Origin: Girardinichthys multiradiatus
Taxonomy: Eukaryota; Chordata; Actinopteri; Cyprinodontiformes; Goodeidae
Assembly (NCBI RefSeq): GCF_021462225.1
Contig: NC_061817.1
Location: 4,375,327-4,439,326 of the forward strand
Direction: 5' to 3'
DNA: 64,000 nucleotides
Below, in pieces: positions 23,535 to 35,139 of the stretch. Under the pieces are notes generated by a model. The model saw only the letters and a program-made list of their open reading frames with translations. It had not been told where the DNA came from and did not search any database. Each line of letters starts with the position of its first letter. The first letter of the stretch is position 1. Made by a program: the position numbers and the translations under genes.

Positions 23535-25137
23535 AAACCTGCAAGCAGCTTTGAAGGCCCTCGCACCCCTCAGCGCAACTCGGGCTGTTGAGCGACCGCA
23601 GGGGCCTGGCATCACCTCATACACGCCACCGACGATGACACTGCTTCACGTCGTCACTAAGTGGTACTGTGAGCAACATGTCATATGATCTTCGGTCATG
23701 CAGAGTTTCAGTCTGGCAAAAAGCATTCAAAATTTAGAGTAAATCGGACCTTCCAGAAGGACGCTGCAGTCGCTTGTTTGTTTGTGGGCGGGGCAAAAAC
23801 AACATCATCAATTGACTGTGTCAAAATGTCCATCATTAACTCATGATCATGTATACTACATTTCAAGTTGATCCGATGATGAATGAGGGAGATATAGCCC
23901 TTGAAGTGTCCTAGGGGGCGCTATTGATCCAAATTTAAATGTAATCCAGTAGAGCTGTTTGGGGGCTGACAAAGATCAAGAATATTGAGTTTGGAGTGAA
24001 TCGGACCATGCATGTGTAATTTAGAGCCAAACGTATGGCCGTGGTGTGACATCAGAATTCGCCACGGCATCATATTCACACCCTCCAGCTAAAGCAGTAA
24101 GTACTGTCGATTGTCTAAGAGCATCATGTTATCTGTTACTTGGGACAGTTTCACATTGATTAGGTGAAGAACATCAAACATTAAGTCTGTAAAGGAAAAC
24201 GTGATACTTCCTGTTCTCAGGGGGCGGGGCTTCAATGATGTCAGCATGTGGTCAGTGAATATTGTTGAGGCCTAGAGGCAGATCAATCCCAGAAGGTTTC
24301 ATTTGTCTGTGACTTTCCTTGTAGGAGCTATATAAATTTAGTATTTTATGGCGAGAAGTCATATTTTGAGGCTTGGCCACGCCCACACGCTGTCATGTAT
24401 CAAAAAGCTTTTGATAACTTTTAATCCCCAATGCCTTAGGAGTATACTGAGTGATTTTCAAGTCTCTAAATCAAAAGCTGTAGGAGGAGTTTGCTCAGAT
24501 ATGCGGGCTAAAAACGCCCAAAAGAGGGTCAAAATGGCAACTTCAATCCAAAATGGCCGACTTCCTGTTGGGTTTGGACCAATGCTCCAATAGACTTTTT
24601 TGTAGGTCCTGAGAAGTTACATTTGTGTACCAAATTTCAAAGTCCTCGGTAAAAGCATGGCTTGGGGCTGATTTGTTTAAGTTTTCTAGGGGGCGCTGTG
24701 GAGTAATTAGGCAACGCCCACCGAATATGTCATCAGATCTCTGTTGGGGACTAGACAAGGTTCAATCACTTTGAATTTGGTGCAGATCAGATGATCTTTG
24801 ACCCAAAATGGCCGACTTCCTGTGCATTTTAGGGCATACCCCCAAGAGACTTTTTGTCTTGTTTTGAGGAGTTCTAGCATTGTGCCGAATTTCAGATCTC
24901 TACGACTTACGGTTCGGGCTATCTCACATTTGGGGGCGTGGCTAAGTGGTTTGGCCACGCCCACTGATGACGACATTAAGGATCAAGAATTTCACGCGCG
25001 GGACAATTTTGGGCGAAGTTTGGTGAGTTTTGGGGTATGGCAAAGTCCCCATATTGCCCCGCAAAGAGGCAACGGAATAATAATAATAAGAATTCGAGCG
25101 ATTACAATAGGCCCTTGCAGTTTTCCTGCTCGGGCCT
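23535..25137. repeat. Interspersed repeat, unit 1 of a tandem pair
   Basis: Begins CTGCAAGCAGCTTTGAAGGC and ends with a short AAT microsatellite followed by GGCCCTTGCAGTTTTCCTGC and TCGGGCCTAATT. The two ends are partly inverted copies (GCAAGCAGC…GGCCCTCGCA against GGCCCTTGCAG…GCTCGGGCC), as in a cut-and-paste element. The interior has the recurring words GGGGGCGCT, GGCCACGCCCAC and CAAAATGGCCGACTTCCTGT. No transposase. This is a high-copy fish repeat type; I do not assign a superfamily. Confidence 0.7.
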
Positions 25138-26480
25138 AATTAAAGCTGCAAGCAGCACTGAAGGCCCTCGCAGCTCAGCGCTGCTCGGCCTGTGAAGCAA
25201 CCGCGGGAGCCTGGCATCGCCGCCTATACGCCCCTGACAAGGCTGACGTTCAATTCTACATGTCACCACTAGGTAGCACTGTGTGCGACATGTCATATTA
25301 TCTTCACTCATGCAGAGTTCTGATCTGGTGAGAAGCATTTAAAATTTGTGGGAAATCCGATCTTCCAGATGGAAGCTGCACCACTTGTTTATTAGTGGGA
25401 GGGGCTAAAATTATGTCATCAATTGACTGTGTCAACATGTTTGGCAATCACCCATAATCATGTATAATACATTTGAAGTGGATCCGATGATGTATGAGGG
25501 AGATAAAGCACTTGAAGTGTCCTAGGGGGCGCTGTTGATCCAAATTCCTATGTAATCCAATAGAGCTGTTTGGGGTCTGACAAAGATCAACCATAATTAT
25601 TTGGGAGTGAAACGGACCATGCATGTGTAATTTAGAGCCAAATGTATGGCCGTGGCGTGACATCAGAATTCGCCACACCGTCACAGCCCCATCCTCCAGC
25701 TAAACTAGTCAGTACCAGTCAGTGTCATTTGGGACGGTTTCACATTAATTAGGTAAAGGACACCAAATATGGACCATCAAACATAAAACATGACACTTCC
25801 TGTTCTCAGGGGGCAGGGCTTTGATGATGTCAGCATCTGACCAATGAATATTGTTCAGGACCAGTGGGAGATCAATCTCAGAAGGTTTCATATCTCTGTG
25901 ACTTTCCTTGTAGGAACTATATCAATTTCATCTTTCATAGCGAGAAGTCATATTTTGAGGCGTGGCCACGCCCACACGTTTTCATGTATCAAAAAACTTT
26001 TGATAACTTTTGATCCCCGGTACTTTAAGAGTATACTGAGTGATTTTCAAGTCTCTAAGTCAAAAGCTGTAGGAGGAGTTCGCTCAGATATATGGGCAAG
26101 AAATGGCAAAACTGGGGTCAAATTGGCAACTTCACTCCAAAATGGACATTTTGGACCAATATGACTTCCTGTTGGGTTTGGACCAACTCTCCAAGATACT
26201 TTTTTGTAGGTCCTGAGAAGATACATATGTGTACCAAGTTTCACAATCCTCGGTCAAAGCATGGCTCGGGGCTAATTTTTTAAAATTTTGTAGGGGACGC
26301 TGTGGAAGAATTAGGCCACGCCCACAAAATATCTCATCAGATCTCCTTTGGGGACTGGACAAGGATCAATCATAATGAATTTGGTGCAGATCAGATTATC
26401 TATGGGGAAATTAGAGGCAAACGTATGGCCATGGCATGACGTCCAACTTTGCCACGCCACCACGGCCACGCCCTTTTATA
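25138..26480. repeat. Interspersed repeat, unit 2 of the tandem pair
   Basis: Starts AAAGCTGCAAGCAGCACTGA directly after unit 1 and follows the same order of words: GGGGGCGCTGTTGATCC, GGCCACGCCCACACG, CCTGTTGGGTTTGGACC and GGCCACGCCC. By eye the two units are closely similar over about 1.2 kb. Its right end is not preserved; the sequence fades into unrelated bases near 26480-26600. Confidence 0.7.
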
Positions 26481-27535
26481 AAAAGTCACTGTGCTTCAAA
26501 CAAAGTTAGACCCAATAGTTATCAGTCACCTGACACAGTTTGAAGCGGATTAAGTGTAGACAGCCAGATAGTGACCTTTCCCAGTAAAAAAAGTGACTTC
26601 CTGTGAAATAGGTTTTGAAAAAAAACAAAACTGTGAATTTCAGCTTTGTGCATGTGTAGATAGCAATATGTGTGTGTAAAACAGATTTGTACTTTTAAAA
26701 ATAAAGTTGAAATTTTTGGTAAGGTCTGTTTACAGATACAAAGCTAACTAGAATGGCAAGCAGTTATGAACGGGTTCCAAGCCCTTCCCAGTGTGGGACC
26801 CTACAGCCATGGATTTCCACATTAAAATTGCGGTACAGACTTTTCTGGAACTTTTCAAAATAAAGTGCATTAACCTTCTTCCAGCCCAGCCAGGAAAGGG
26901 GATGACAGCGGACTTCCTGTGGCGCCATTACCCAAAATAAAGCACAACTCCGGGGGGAAGAGGGGTAGCAGAGGATGTCCCAGTGATGCCACTGCCCGTA
27001 TAAGACCCCCACCCTTCCCACATATCGCTCTCTTCCACGCGGCCTTGCAGAGAGGAACGGATAGGAGAGGAAAGCGCGCTGATGTCTTTTGCTGGCAAAA
27101 AGGCATAAATTTCAACTGGATCCAAAGCCATACAATCACCGATCATATGCAAAGTTAAGTAGAATGAAATACTGTCTGTGTATCTGGTATTTTCATTCAT
27201 GAACGGGGAAATTAAGGTGTAAGAGTTGCTTACATTTTCTCTTCGAGGCCCCACAGAAGCAAACCCGTGGAGAAGCTGTTTCTACAAGCCCAGTCTGAAG
27301 GAAGTTACTACGGCCTGCACAACCGTGTTACGGTAACGAACAGCGGGGCAGCGGACAGGCCGAGCCGCCAGCTCTCCGGAGCTAACTCTTTTGTTCAGAG
27401 AGCGAACGCAGAGGTTAGCTACCGAGCCAACCACTTGTTGACCGGATACCTTCTTCAAACTTCGCCCTTGGACAACATTCCCTCAACATTGTCAGAGGTT
27501 AGGTCTTGGGCAGATTTAACGATAGGTTTAGATGA
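26481..27535. other. No confirmed gene; G+C-rich patch
   Basis: 26900-27540 is richer in G+C and CpG than its surroundings and has a TATAAGA word at about 26998. The frame 27267-27545 (92 codons) has no family features. It could be part of the same larger repeat as 27924-28880, because the SINE at 27551-27908 splits sequence that otherwise reads through. Confidence 0.4.
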
Positions 27536-27550
27536 ACTGATCTAAACGTT

Positions 27551-27908
27551 GGTAGCACAGTTGGTATCACTGTTTGCCCTTGCAGCAAGAAGGTCCTGTG
27601 TGCAATTCCCAGCCTGGGTTCTTTCTGCATGGAGTTTGCATGTTCTCACCATGCATGCGTGGGTTCTCACTGGGTACTCCAGCTTCTCCCACAGTCCCAA
27701 AACATGCTTGTTAGGTTAATTGGTCCACTCTAACTTGCCCTTAGGGTTATTGAATGAGTGTGTGTATGGTTGAATGTGTGTTGCCTTGTGATGGACTGGC
27801 GACCTGTCCAGGGTGTACTCTGCCTTTCACCCATAGACTGCTGGAGATAGGCACCAGCTCCCCCGTGACCTACTATGGAATAAGCGGTAGAAAATGACTG
27901 ACTGACTG
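27551..27908 (+). mobile_element. SINE with tRNA-like head
   Basis: The 15-base word ACTGATCTAAACGTT occurs directly before (27536-27550) and after (27909-27923) the element, a clear target-site duplication. The head has polymerase III-type promoter words: TAGCACAGTTGG (A box like) and GGTCCTGTGTGCAATTCC (B box like). The body is the common fish block GGAGTTTGCATGTTCTC…TCCAGGGTGTACTCTGCC, and the tail is a GACT repeat. It depends on a LINE for movement and codes for nothing. Confidence 0.9.
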
Positions 27909-27923
27909 ACTGATCTAAACGTT

Positions 27924-28880
27924 TTCATGTTATGAAGTTTTGTTTTGTGGAACCTGGCTATCTTTAGTGCTAATAGGCTAGCTACGGCATGCGCCGGTTC
28001 TGTGTTCTTTGTATGTTGTAAAGTTAAGATAAGCTTTATTGAAAGGGTGATTTTAAACAGAAGATCGCTCATAACGCGTCGTCCGCGCTTATGCATTTTA
28101 ACCCTTTTATTAACCCTGGTATTTTAAAGGTATGTGTTGATTCTGGTGCTAAGCTATCCGCTTCTTGCTAGCTTAACTGCTAACGGTAAGAACACGTGTG
28201 TGCTAGCATTAAGGCTAGTCAACAGAAAGGTTGTTGGTTTTCAAGCTAGTGAATAATAGTCCCTGAACATCATTTACTAGAGTTGATAACTAAGTAAACA
28301 CCATTAAGCCCCATTTCCTCCAGGAAAGATTTGGCTCTTTTCCAAAATACTCAATAATATTTCTTCAAATATTATTTAATAAATAAAGGCAGTAATTAGA
28401 CACCGTTGAAAATTAGTCATCCAGGAGGTTGGTTCTTATTCGGCGATCATTATTTAAACATTATTTTATCTAAAATAATATTTTACTCGATCTTGCATTG
28501 TGAAGGGTTGTCTAAACATTTGCTGATTATTTCCTAAGTTAGTTTCAAGACTAACTTAACTTCACTTCCAGATTCATCAAGATAATCCTTAGTTCTCAAA
28601 CATAAACATTGCATGGTAATGTTGCATCACTCTTTTTGGTCATGATTTCCAATCATCTTTAATCAACTTGTTTATATTGTACATAGCCCATTAGTGTTGA
28701 TTATTCTTTAATTCTGCTTGGTAGTTTAGTTGGATTGTTTTAGCATAGTAAAGAGTTTGTTGATTGAAATATGTTTGACTTTGAGTTGACTTATTTTTGT
28801 TAATAAATTCTTGTATTTTAAGAAATTGTGTGAATTCATTCTATATATGTGCAGAGTTTATGCTGTTCAATAATGCCAGA
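27924..28880. other. AT-rich interspersed sequence, no gene
   Basis: No open frame or RNA gene. GTTAATAAATTCTTGTATTT near 28800 carries a polyadenylation-like AATAAA followed by a GT-rich run, as at an LTR end, but no paired LTR, TG…CA limits or duplication were found. It borders the retroviral env-like sequence that begins at about 28890 on the other strand. Confidence 0.4.
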
Positions 28881-28951
28881 GCTCGTCTCACACCTTTCTA
28901 TTCTGTCCTAATACCATCGCCTTCATGGGGCTGGTATTCACAGGACAATCC

Positions 28952-30007
28952 TTAACTTGCATTGCTTCTGGTGGATGAAGTGTTTCTCCTCCGAGGGGTG
29001 CTAGAAGAGCGGGTTCGATCCTGCTCTGTTGTGTTGGATTCTTCAGAATTGATAAGGCCCCAGTCGGTGTGGTTACTGGTACTTTGAGTGGTGCCCGGTG
29101 TAGTAGACCTAGTCTCGCCACAGTTTAACTGATACTTTCCCAAAAATTCCCAACGAGGAAACCAGGCTGGACAGGTCACAACTCTTGAAGGAGCCTTGTG
29201 GATAACTTCAGGTTCCCAGTAACCATGGCCTTTAAATTGCAGCAAGGGCCGACAGGCCCAGTCGCAGTGTCACTCCGGGACTCCTCGATCAGGGTGAATC
29301 CAATTGCAGCGAATTGTACGGCTGATGCGTTGATGCAGAATTCTTACCCATATTATTAGTCCTTCATCCGTGGGTTTAAGGTTGGAGATTGACCAGGTGC
29401 GGTTGACAAGCTGTTCAGTCGTGGAATCGTTCATCCATGTCGGGTTTCTCTGTATTATTTTTTGTATTTTGGTGACATTATTTTCTTTACCTTCTTGAAA
29501 GAGTTCTGTCTGGTTCTTTAGGGGAGGGTGTTCTGTCCAAGGCAGAAAGAAGTTCAAAGTTGATGTGTTCCAGCATGTCTGGTTGGCATATTTTGAAGGA
29601 CCATGAGCGACTTTGACATGAGTTAAGTTCCATGGTCCCACTCCGGCTTGGTATAGGACGATTAACAAAAGAACAATGCCTATATGCAAAGCAAAAAACC
29701 TAAGAAAAGTATTTAAACAAGACGCTTTATCCGTAATCGTTATCCGTTTCCATAGCTTGGGTCGAGTAGAGGGACTTGTGTTGTCGGGATCGTCAGGAGG
29801 TTCTTTGTCTTCATCGTTGGAAGTAGCTGAAGTACGGAGAGGGATCATATCTGAATGAGTTTCTGGCATGGTTATCCTTGAGAGTGGCCTGCCAACTCCA
29901 GTTGATCTGCTTCTTCGGCTCTGTCTACTCGTCCTTTGAGCAGGGTCTGATAAATAGGGGATGGGTAGGGCAATCCAGGTTCCAGCCCCTTCCACACCCA
30001 CGTCCAT
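28952..30007 (-). pseudogene. Retroviral env-like glycoprotein, amino-terminal part, with one in-frame stop
   Basis: A frame starting at 30007 runs 245 codons to a TGA at 29272-29270. The same frame stays open for about 105 further codons to 28952, so a single stop breaks it. The first part is hydrophilic and Arg/Ser/Asp rich. At about residues 90-112 there is one strong hydrophobic segment (FFALHIGIVLLLIVLYQAGV), which would act as a signal anchor. After it come at least seven N-glycosylation sequons (NLT, NQT, NTS, NQT, NVT, NDS, NRT) and, past the stop, cysteine- and tryptophan-rich blocks. This layout, a long cytoplasmic leader then anchor then glycosylated surface domain, resembles Env of complex retroviruses. 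The rest of the surface and the membrane-fusion subunit are absent. The retroviral genus is not determined. Confidence 0.55.
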
Positions 30008-30757
30008 TGGTATACTAGCCAGTAGTCAGGTTGTACCTGTGGTCCGGCAAGCATAAATCCTTCTATAACCCGCCGTTGTCTGTAGGTCTCGTAGGCCAAC
30101 CCGACCTCTGACTGGATACAGATTGTTGTGTACAGCGGGTGGCTGTGAATCATAAGCTCGACTTGACGGCTCGGCCGAGCCGGTATGGTGCAATGCGGAT
30201 GTGGAGGGTTAGGGTAGACCGTGCTTTCTCTCACTGAGATGGGTAATTGGGTGTTGTTGAAGACATACTTGTCAGGTTGATGCTCTCTTCTCTTAACTTT
30301 TCTTGACATAGTGGCCCAAATTACAGCTCCGGCCACGGAAACTTCATAATACATGCCTTGTAATGGTTCCTGATAATGTGGTCCCCATCTGATTCCCAGA
30401 ACCGCTCCTCTTACTTTAAGATGGACTGCATTGAATACCCATGGTAGATTTGCAGGCATGCCTGGTGAGGGTGCAACTTCAGTAGCTAGCGGGCCATGCC
30501 CCCGGCTACCAGGCCAGGACATTCTACGGTATGAGATAAAAAAGTTACTTATATCCCATGGCAAATGGTGACCCTTCACACCATCGTCAGGTTTTTGCAG
30601 ATCCATCGCTCGGTGAAACTCTATATGGGAGACAAAATAACTCTCTGAGTTTGGGTAGTAAGGGGTAAAATCCGCTCTTGGATTGTCCAGTAGAACTAAT
30701 CCCGAGGGCAGCTGTAAATAGGGAATTCCGTGCAATAGGCCATTCCAGGTGCTGGGC
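29872..30757 (-). CDS. Unrecognised open frame overlapping the env-like frame (5' end lost in gap)
   Basis: On the - strand, about 295 codons are open from the edge of the N gap to a stop at 29872. The frame overlaps the start of the env-like frame by 136 bases in a different phase. No start codon is visible because the 5' end lies in or beyond the gap. The protein is rich in Trp, Tyr, Pro and His, with words such as NLPWVFNAVHLKVRGAVLGI and WLVYQWTWVW. It has no zinc knuckle, protease, reverse transcriptase or integrase motif that I can see. Its place upstream of an env-like frame suggests a retroviral accessory or structural product, but I do not recognise the family. An unbroken frame of this length in an otherwise decayed neighbourhood is notable. 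Confidence 0.45.
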
Positions 30758-30857
30758 NNNNNNNNNNNNNNNNNNNNNNNNNNNNNNNNNNNNNNNNNNN
30801 NNNNNNNNNNNNNNNNNNNNNNNNNNNNNNNNNNNNNNNNNNNNNNNNNNNNNNNNN
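30758..30857. other. Assembly gap (100 N)
   Basis: Exactly 100 N bases. It joins retroviral sequence on the left to LINE sequence on the right, so adjacency is not certain. Any frame read through it is an artefact. Confidence 0.99.
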
Positions 30858-32843
30858 GAAGCATATATATATAGTAAAGAGAATTGGCCCAAGTACTGAA
30901 CCCTGTGGTACTCCACAATTAACCCTGGAGTTTAAAGATGATTTATCATTTACATGAACAAACTGGAATCTGTCAGACAAATAAGACTTAAACCAGCCTA
31001 GCGCTGTTCCCCTGATCCCTACAGCATGTTCCAGCCTTTTTAAGAGAATATTATGGTCGACTATCAAATGCAGCACTGAGATCTAACAGAACCAGTACAG
31101 ACACAAGTCCATTATCTGAGGCCATAAGAATATCATTAGTGACTTTCAGCAGAGCTGTTTCAGTGCTATGATGAGCTCTGAAGCCTGACTGAAACTCTTC
31201 AAACAGGACATTGCTGTGTAAATGCTCACACATCTGATTAGCAGCTATTTTCTCAAGAATTTTAGATAAGAATGGAAGATTGGATATAGGTCTGTAATTT
31301 TTTAAGTCATCTCGATCAAGCAAAGCTTTCTTAAGTAAAGGTTTAATTACAGCTACCTTAAAAGCCTGTGGTACATATCCATTTACTAAGGAAAGATTAA
31401 TCATATCTAAAATGGGGATGGTAATCAGAGGGAACACTTCCTTAAATAATTTGGTTGGGATTGGGTCTAACATACAAATTGAAGGTTTAGATTAAGCTAA
31501 TATTTCTGATAACTCAAGAAGCTCCACAGGATCAAAACAGTCCAAACACAGATCAGGTTCTACAGTTACTTCCAATGTTGTCATATTTGCTGAGGATGAA
31601 GTAATCATCTTCGGGAGTATGTCAAAGATTTTATTTTTAATAGAATCAATTTTATTTTGGAAGAATCCCATAAAGTCATGACTGCTAAGAGCTAATGGAA
31701 TGGATGGCTCAACAGAGCTATGACTCTGTGTAAGTTTAGCAACTGTACTAAAGAGAAACCAGAATTATTCTTGTTCTCTTCTATTAATGATTAGAAATAA
31801 GCTGTTCTGGCTAAGTGTCTTTTTATACAACAGTAAACTATCTTTCCAGATTAAGTAGGAATCCTCTAGGTGTGTAGAGCGCCATTTTCTCTCCAATTTT
31901 CTAACATTATGCTTTAAAGTACGCAGCTCTGAATTAAACCAGGGAGCCAGACTCCTATGAATAATTACCTTCTTTTTCAAGGGGGCTGGATTGTCTAATG
32001 CACCACGCAATGATGAAGTAACACTATCAACAAGAGAATCAATTTGTGAAGGGGAAGAAACAGTATTATTGCCCTCTACTGTGTTTTTCTGTGATAATAA
32101 GGAAATTAAAAGTGGAACAGATTCTTTAAAGGTTGTTACAGCATTGTCTGATAATGACCTACTATAATGAAATGTTCTTTCAGGTGTGGAGTACTCGGTT
32201 AAATTAAACTCAAAGGTTTTAAAAAAACTGTCAGACAGGACAGGATTATGAGAAAATATTGTTATGTCTTTACACTCAATGCCATATGTCAGCACAAGGT
32301 CCAGAGAATGAAGACAAAGGTGGGTAGGTTTGTTAATGTTTTGAGCAAAGCCAATTGAGTCTAAGATAGCATTAAATGCTATATTTAGGCTATCACTTTC
32401 AGTGTCAACATGAATGTTAAAATCCCCCACTAATATACCTTGTCTGTATTTAACACTAAATCAATAAAAGGTCGGAAAACTGATCTAAAAATGAGAGTTT
32501 AGGGCCTGGTGGACGGTACAAAACAACAAACAGAAGTGGTTTTAGTGCTTTGCCATTTGGATGAGGAAAACTAAGGATTAAATATTCAAGAGTTGTAGCT
32601 ATTGATTGGTCTGGGACTAATCAATAAATTGGACTGAAAGATAGTTGCTACTCCTTTTCGCCCTGTATTTTGAGGAAGGTAAAAATTTTTATAATTAGTA
32701 GGGGTTGACTCATTTATAGTATCATAATCCTCTTGCTGCAGCCAGGTTTCTGTGAGGCAAAATAAATCAATCTGATTGTCACAAATCAGGTCACTAACAA
32801 GCAAAGACTTTGAAGAGATAGATCTTATGTTCTGTAAGCACAT
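30858..32843 (-). pseudogene. L2-type LINE ORF2 (endonuclease and reverse transcriptase), broken
   Basis: On the - strand the blocks come in order. The endonuclease start is at 32843-32586 (LQNIRSISSKSLLVSDLICD, then LFCLTETWL). The metal-site block GDFNIHVDTESD follows at 32430, then the HSLDLVLTYG block and the linker APWFNSELRTLKHNVRKLER. The reverse transcriptase is at 31473-31051 ([20 protein letters not shown], then [19 protein letters not shown], then [15 protein letters not shown], then [12 protein letters not shown]). It continues at 31076-30858 with [12 protein letters not shown] and [18 protein letters not shown]. The sequence then enters the gap, so the YADD block and 3' end are missing. 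A few stops and frameshifts break it. The L2/CR1 group is inferred from the set of words. Confidence 0.85.
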
Positions 32844-33051
32844 TAATTGTTTTATTTTTATTTTCAGTCTGAGTTGTGTTAATTTTTATGAGATTTTCCT
32901 GATTTCCTCCTTTTTGATTATTTTATTTATTTATTCAATTTTGGCCGTGGGCAAGACACTGTCTTAATAGGGTAATGGGTGGGTAGCAGTACAGAAGCTG
33001 CAGAGAGGAGTATTAAACTACGACCCTGCTTCCTGTCTGAACCCTGGGTTG

Positions 33052-33444
33052 TCAGAGTTTTGGAGAACTAATAAATTCGGCCAGATTCCTAGAAAGAAGA
33101 GCTGCTCCATCCAAAGTATCGCTGAGCGGGGAAAATCTGTTGGAAACGCAGATGGGTTGGTGGTGACCTGTGGGCTGGGATCTAGGACTATGCTTTCTAC
33201 GTACCGTCACCCAGTCGACCCGAGGCCCCGGCTGCGCGGGCTCTGCTGAAGGACTGCTACGGGGAGCTACTCTCAGTGGCCGGTCCTCCAATTCCGACTC
33301 CCTCGCCTCCAAAGCTAAAAAAATGCTACATTTATTACACGTACCACTATCACTAAAGGAGGCAGAGGAGTAACTGAACATCTGACACACAGAGCAGGAG
33401 AGTTGATGAGACTCAGAGAGAGAAACAGCAGGACGGGTAGTCAT
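33052..33444 (-). pseudogene. L2-type LINE ORF1
   Basis: A 130-codon frame lies on the - strand just upstream of the ORF2 above. It begins MTTRPAVSLSESHQLSCSVC and has cysteine pairs (CSVC, CNKC) that could bind zinc. A Leu/Glu-rich heptad-like stretch follows (FLALEARESELEDR), then a basic region (VTVRRKHSPRS) and NRFSPLSDT. This fits the ORF1 product of fish L2-type LINEs, an RNA-binding, self-associating protein. It ends without the long carboxy part seen in other members, and the spacer to ORF2 (32844-33051) has stops, so this copy is decayed. Confidence 0.65.
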
Positions 33445-33689
33445 GGTGGAGTTAAAGCTAACGCTAAGCTAGCGACCCCTTACCACTACTAGAAAAACCG
33501 TGTAAAACACGGAGAGTCCCCAATCGTTAAATGCAGCAACAGAAAGTATGTGTTTTAACGTCCTTATGTATTATAACAAGTAAGTGATATCACAGTAGAG
33601 AGAAATCAGATCAAACGAGAGCCTTCACACAACAAACAATCCACCGAGTGCAACAGTAAAAACAGGAAGTGACAAGTACGCCTTACCAC

Positions 33690-34202
33690 GCCTTCACAGT
33701 AAAACCATCCAGCTCAGATTGAGGAGATGTGGACAGTACAGTTTGGCTGTTACTCGTTGAAGACAGATGGACAGGTGTTCTGCAGCAGGGATACAGTGCC
33801 TGTAGTCGGTGTCCCGGAGGCTGATTCATCCCCCAACATGGGACAGCAGGTCCTCAAACTGGGTCCTAGATAGACGGAAGTATACCTAAAAGTGACTGTC
33901 ATTCAGATGCAGCTCCTGGAGTAGGTGGTGGTACTCTCCAAACTCGTTCCATCTCTGGAGAATCTGGTGAACCCAGGGACATCGATGCCAGCGTGGATGT
34001 TTGGCTTTCTATAAATAAAGCAGCGTCACTCGCACCATGTTGAGTTGAAATTGACAAGCAGTAGATAGAAGCTCCTCCTATTTGATGAAGCAGTGAAGCG
34101 GGTGGAGCGTTGTAGCGCACATTGCTGGCGAAATGTCAGGCGAGCGACAACATGTGAATAAGGCGAAAGATTTGCTGGAATCGAGTTCGGTGTGAACGCA
34201 CC
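33690..34202 (-). pseudogene. PIF/Harbinger transposase remnant with one terminal repeat
   Basis: On the - strand, 33975-33740 reads the HARBI1-type start words FGEYHHLLQELHLNDSHF, then VYFRLSRTQFEDLLSHVGG, then ISLRDTDYRHCIPAAEHLSI, with two stops. The right end at 34202, read on the - strand, is GGTGCGTTCACACCGAACTC, a typical Harbinger terminal repeat. The catalytic acids would lie further on and are missing; the left part ends near 33690. The transposase of this family needs a MYB-like partner, which is also absent. Confidence 0.7.
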
Positions 34203-34289
34203 TTTAATCTCAAAAAGGGTCCCAACAATCGAGGGCCCTATAAAAAAAAAAAACATATATGGAAGATTATGGAACTGCACTCCTTTATC

Positions 34290-34500
34290 CCCAATCATTG
34301 GGCGCCCTGTAACCGGTGGGTTGCCGGTTCGAATCCCCGCTCTGTCTGTCTCAGTCGTTGTTGTGTCCTTGGGCAAGACACTTCACCCACCTTGCCTCCT
34401 GATGGTGGTCAGAGCCCGTTGGTGCTGATGTATGGCATTCTGACAGCCTCCCCCAGGCTGTAGTGTAAAGAACTTTGGGGTATTTGGGTCATTTACCATC
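34290..34500 (+). mobile_element. SINE-like repeat with tRNA-type B box
   Basis: Includes GCCGGTTCGAATCCCCGCTC, a good polymerase III B box, followed by the common fish body TTGGGCAAGACACTTCACCC and an end with AAAGAACTTTGGGGTATTTG. The A-box part is less clear. Target duplications were not identified. It codes for nothing. Confidence 0.75.
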
Positions 34501-35139
34501 ATGGAGATTTTTATTGCTCTACTTAATTTATAGTAAAAGATCGGGCAATGGAAAGAAAGTTTGCTACTGATGGATTCCTGCTCAAAGTGTCACTAGGCAT
34601 GTTTACCTGGATATAAGTATTCGAAATAAAAATGTGTCATGTAATCGCACCAGTCAGAATGCCAGTCAGAATATTGAAATAGGCTTGATCCGAATGAAAT
34701 TGTATCCTAAATTAGAGAGGTGTTTTATTCCAATTGTCAATCAGTGTAAACACTTGTTTGTTTGGATTGTACCATTGTAAATAAGACAAACTGACCTGAC
34801 TTCTATTGCTTCTATTCTGAATATTATGTGGTGCATGTCAACACAAGTCATGATCAGATTATTCACTTTTGCGCACATATAAACAGTATATTTAGATCTA
34901 TTTATTTGAATCCGATCTTGAAATTTTGTGCATGTAAAAATAGCTACTGAAAATACTGAGCCTATAAACTGGCCAAAAATGGTGACAATAGAGTGAAATT
35001 TGTGGCTGTGAGTTAAAAATTAGCTTCACTATAAAAGAACAATGTCCTTTACTCCACTTTAGCTGTTGCTTTTTCCAGCAAGGTTTGTGGCGATTAAATG
35101 TTGAACAACCATAGCATGTAGCAAACGTAACAAGAGTCA
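34501..35139. other. No supported gene
   Basis: A+T-rich, no recognised repeat or frame. Confidence 0.5.

Noticed and set aside
27551..27640. Possible tRNA gene
   Set aside because: Only the A- and B-box-like words are present. No cloverleaf, and the whole 358-bp unit has a target duplication, so it is a SINE.
29872..30918. 348-codon frame crossing the N gap
   Set aside because: The part beyond the gap is LINE sequence. Only the portion up to 30757 was kept.
34300..34345. Possible tRNA gene with a good B box
   Set aside because: Surrounding sequence is the common SINE body. No acceptor stem pairing could be built.
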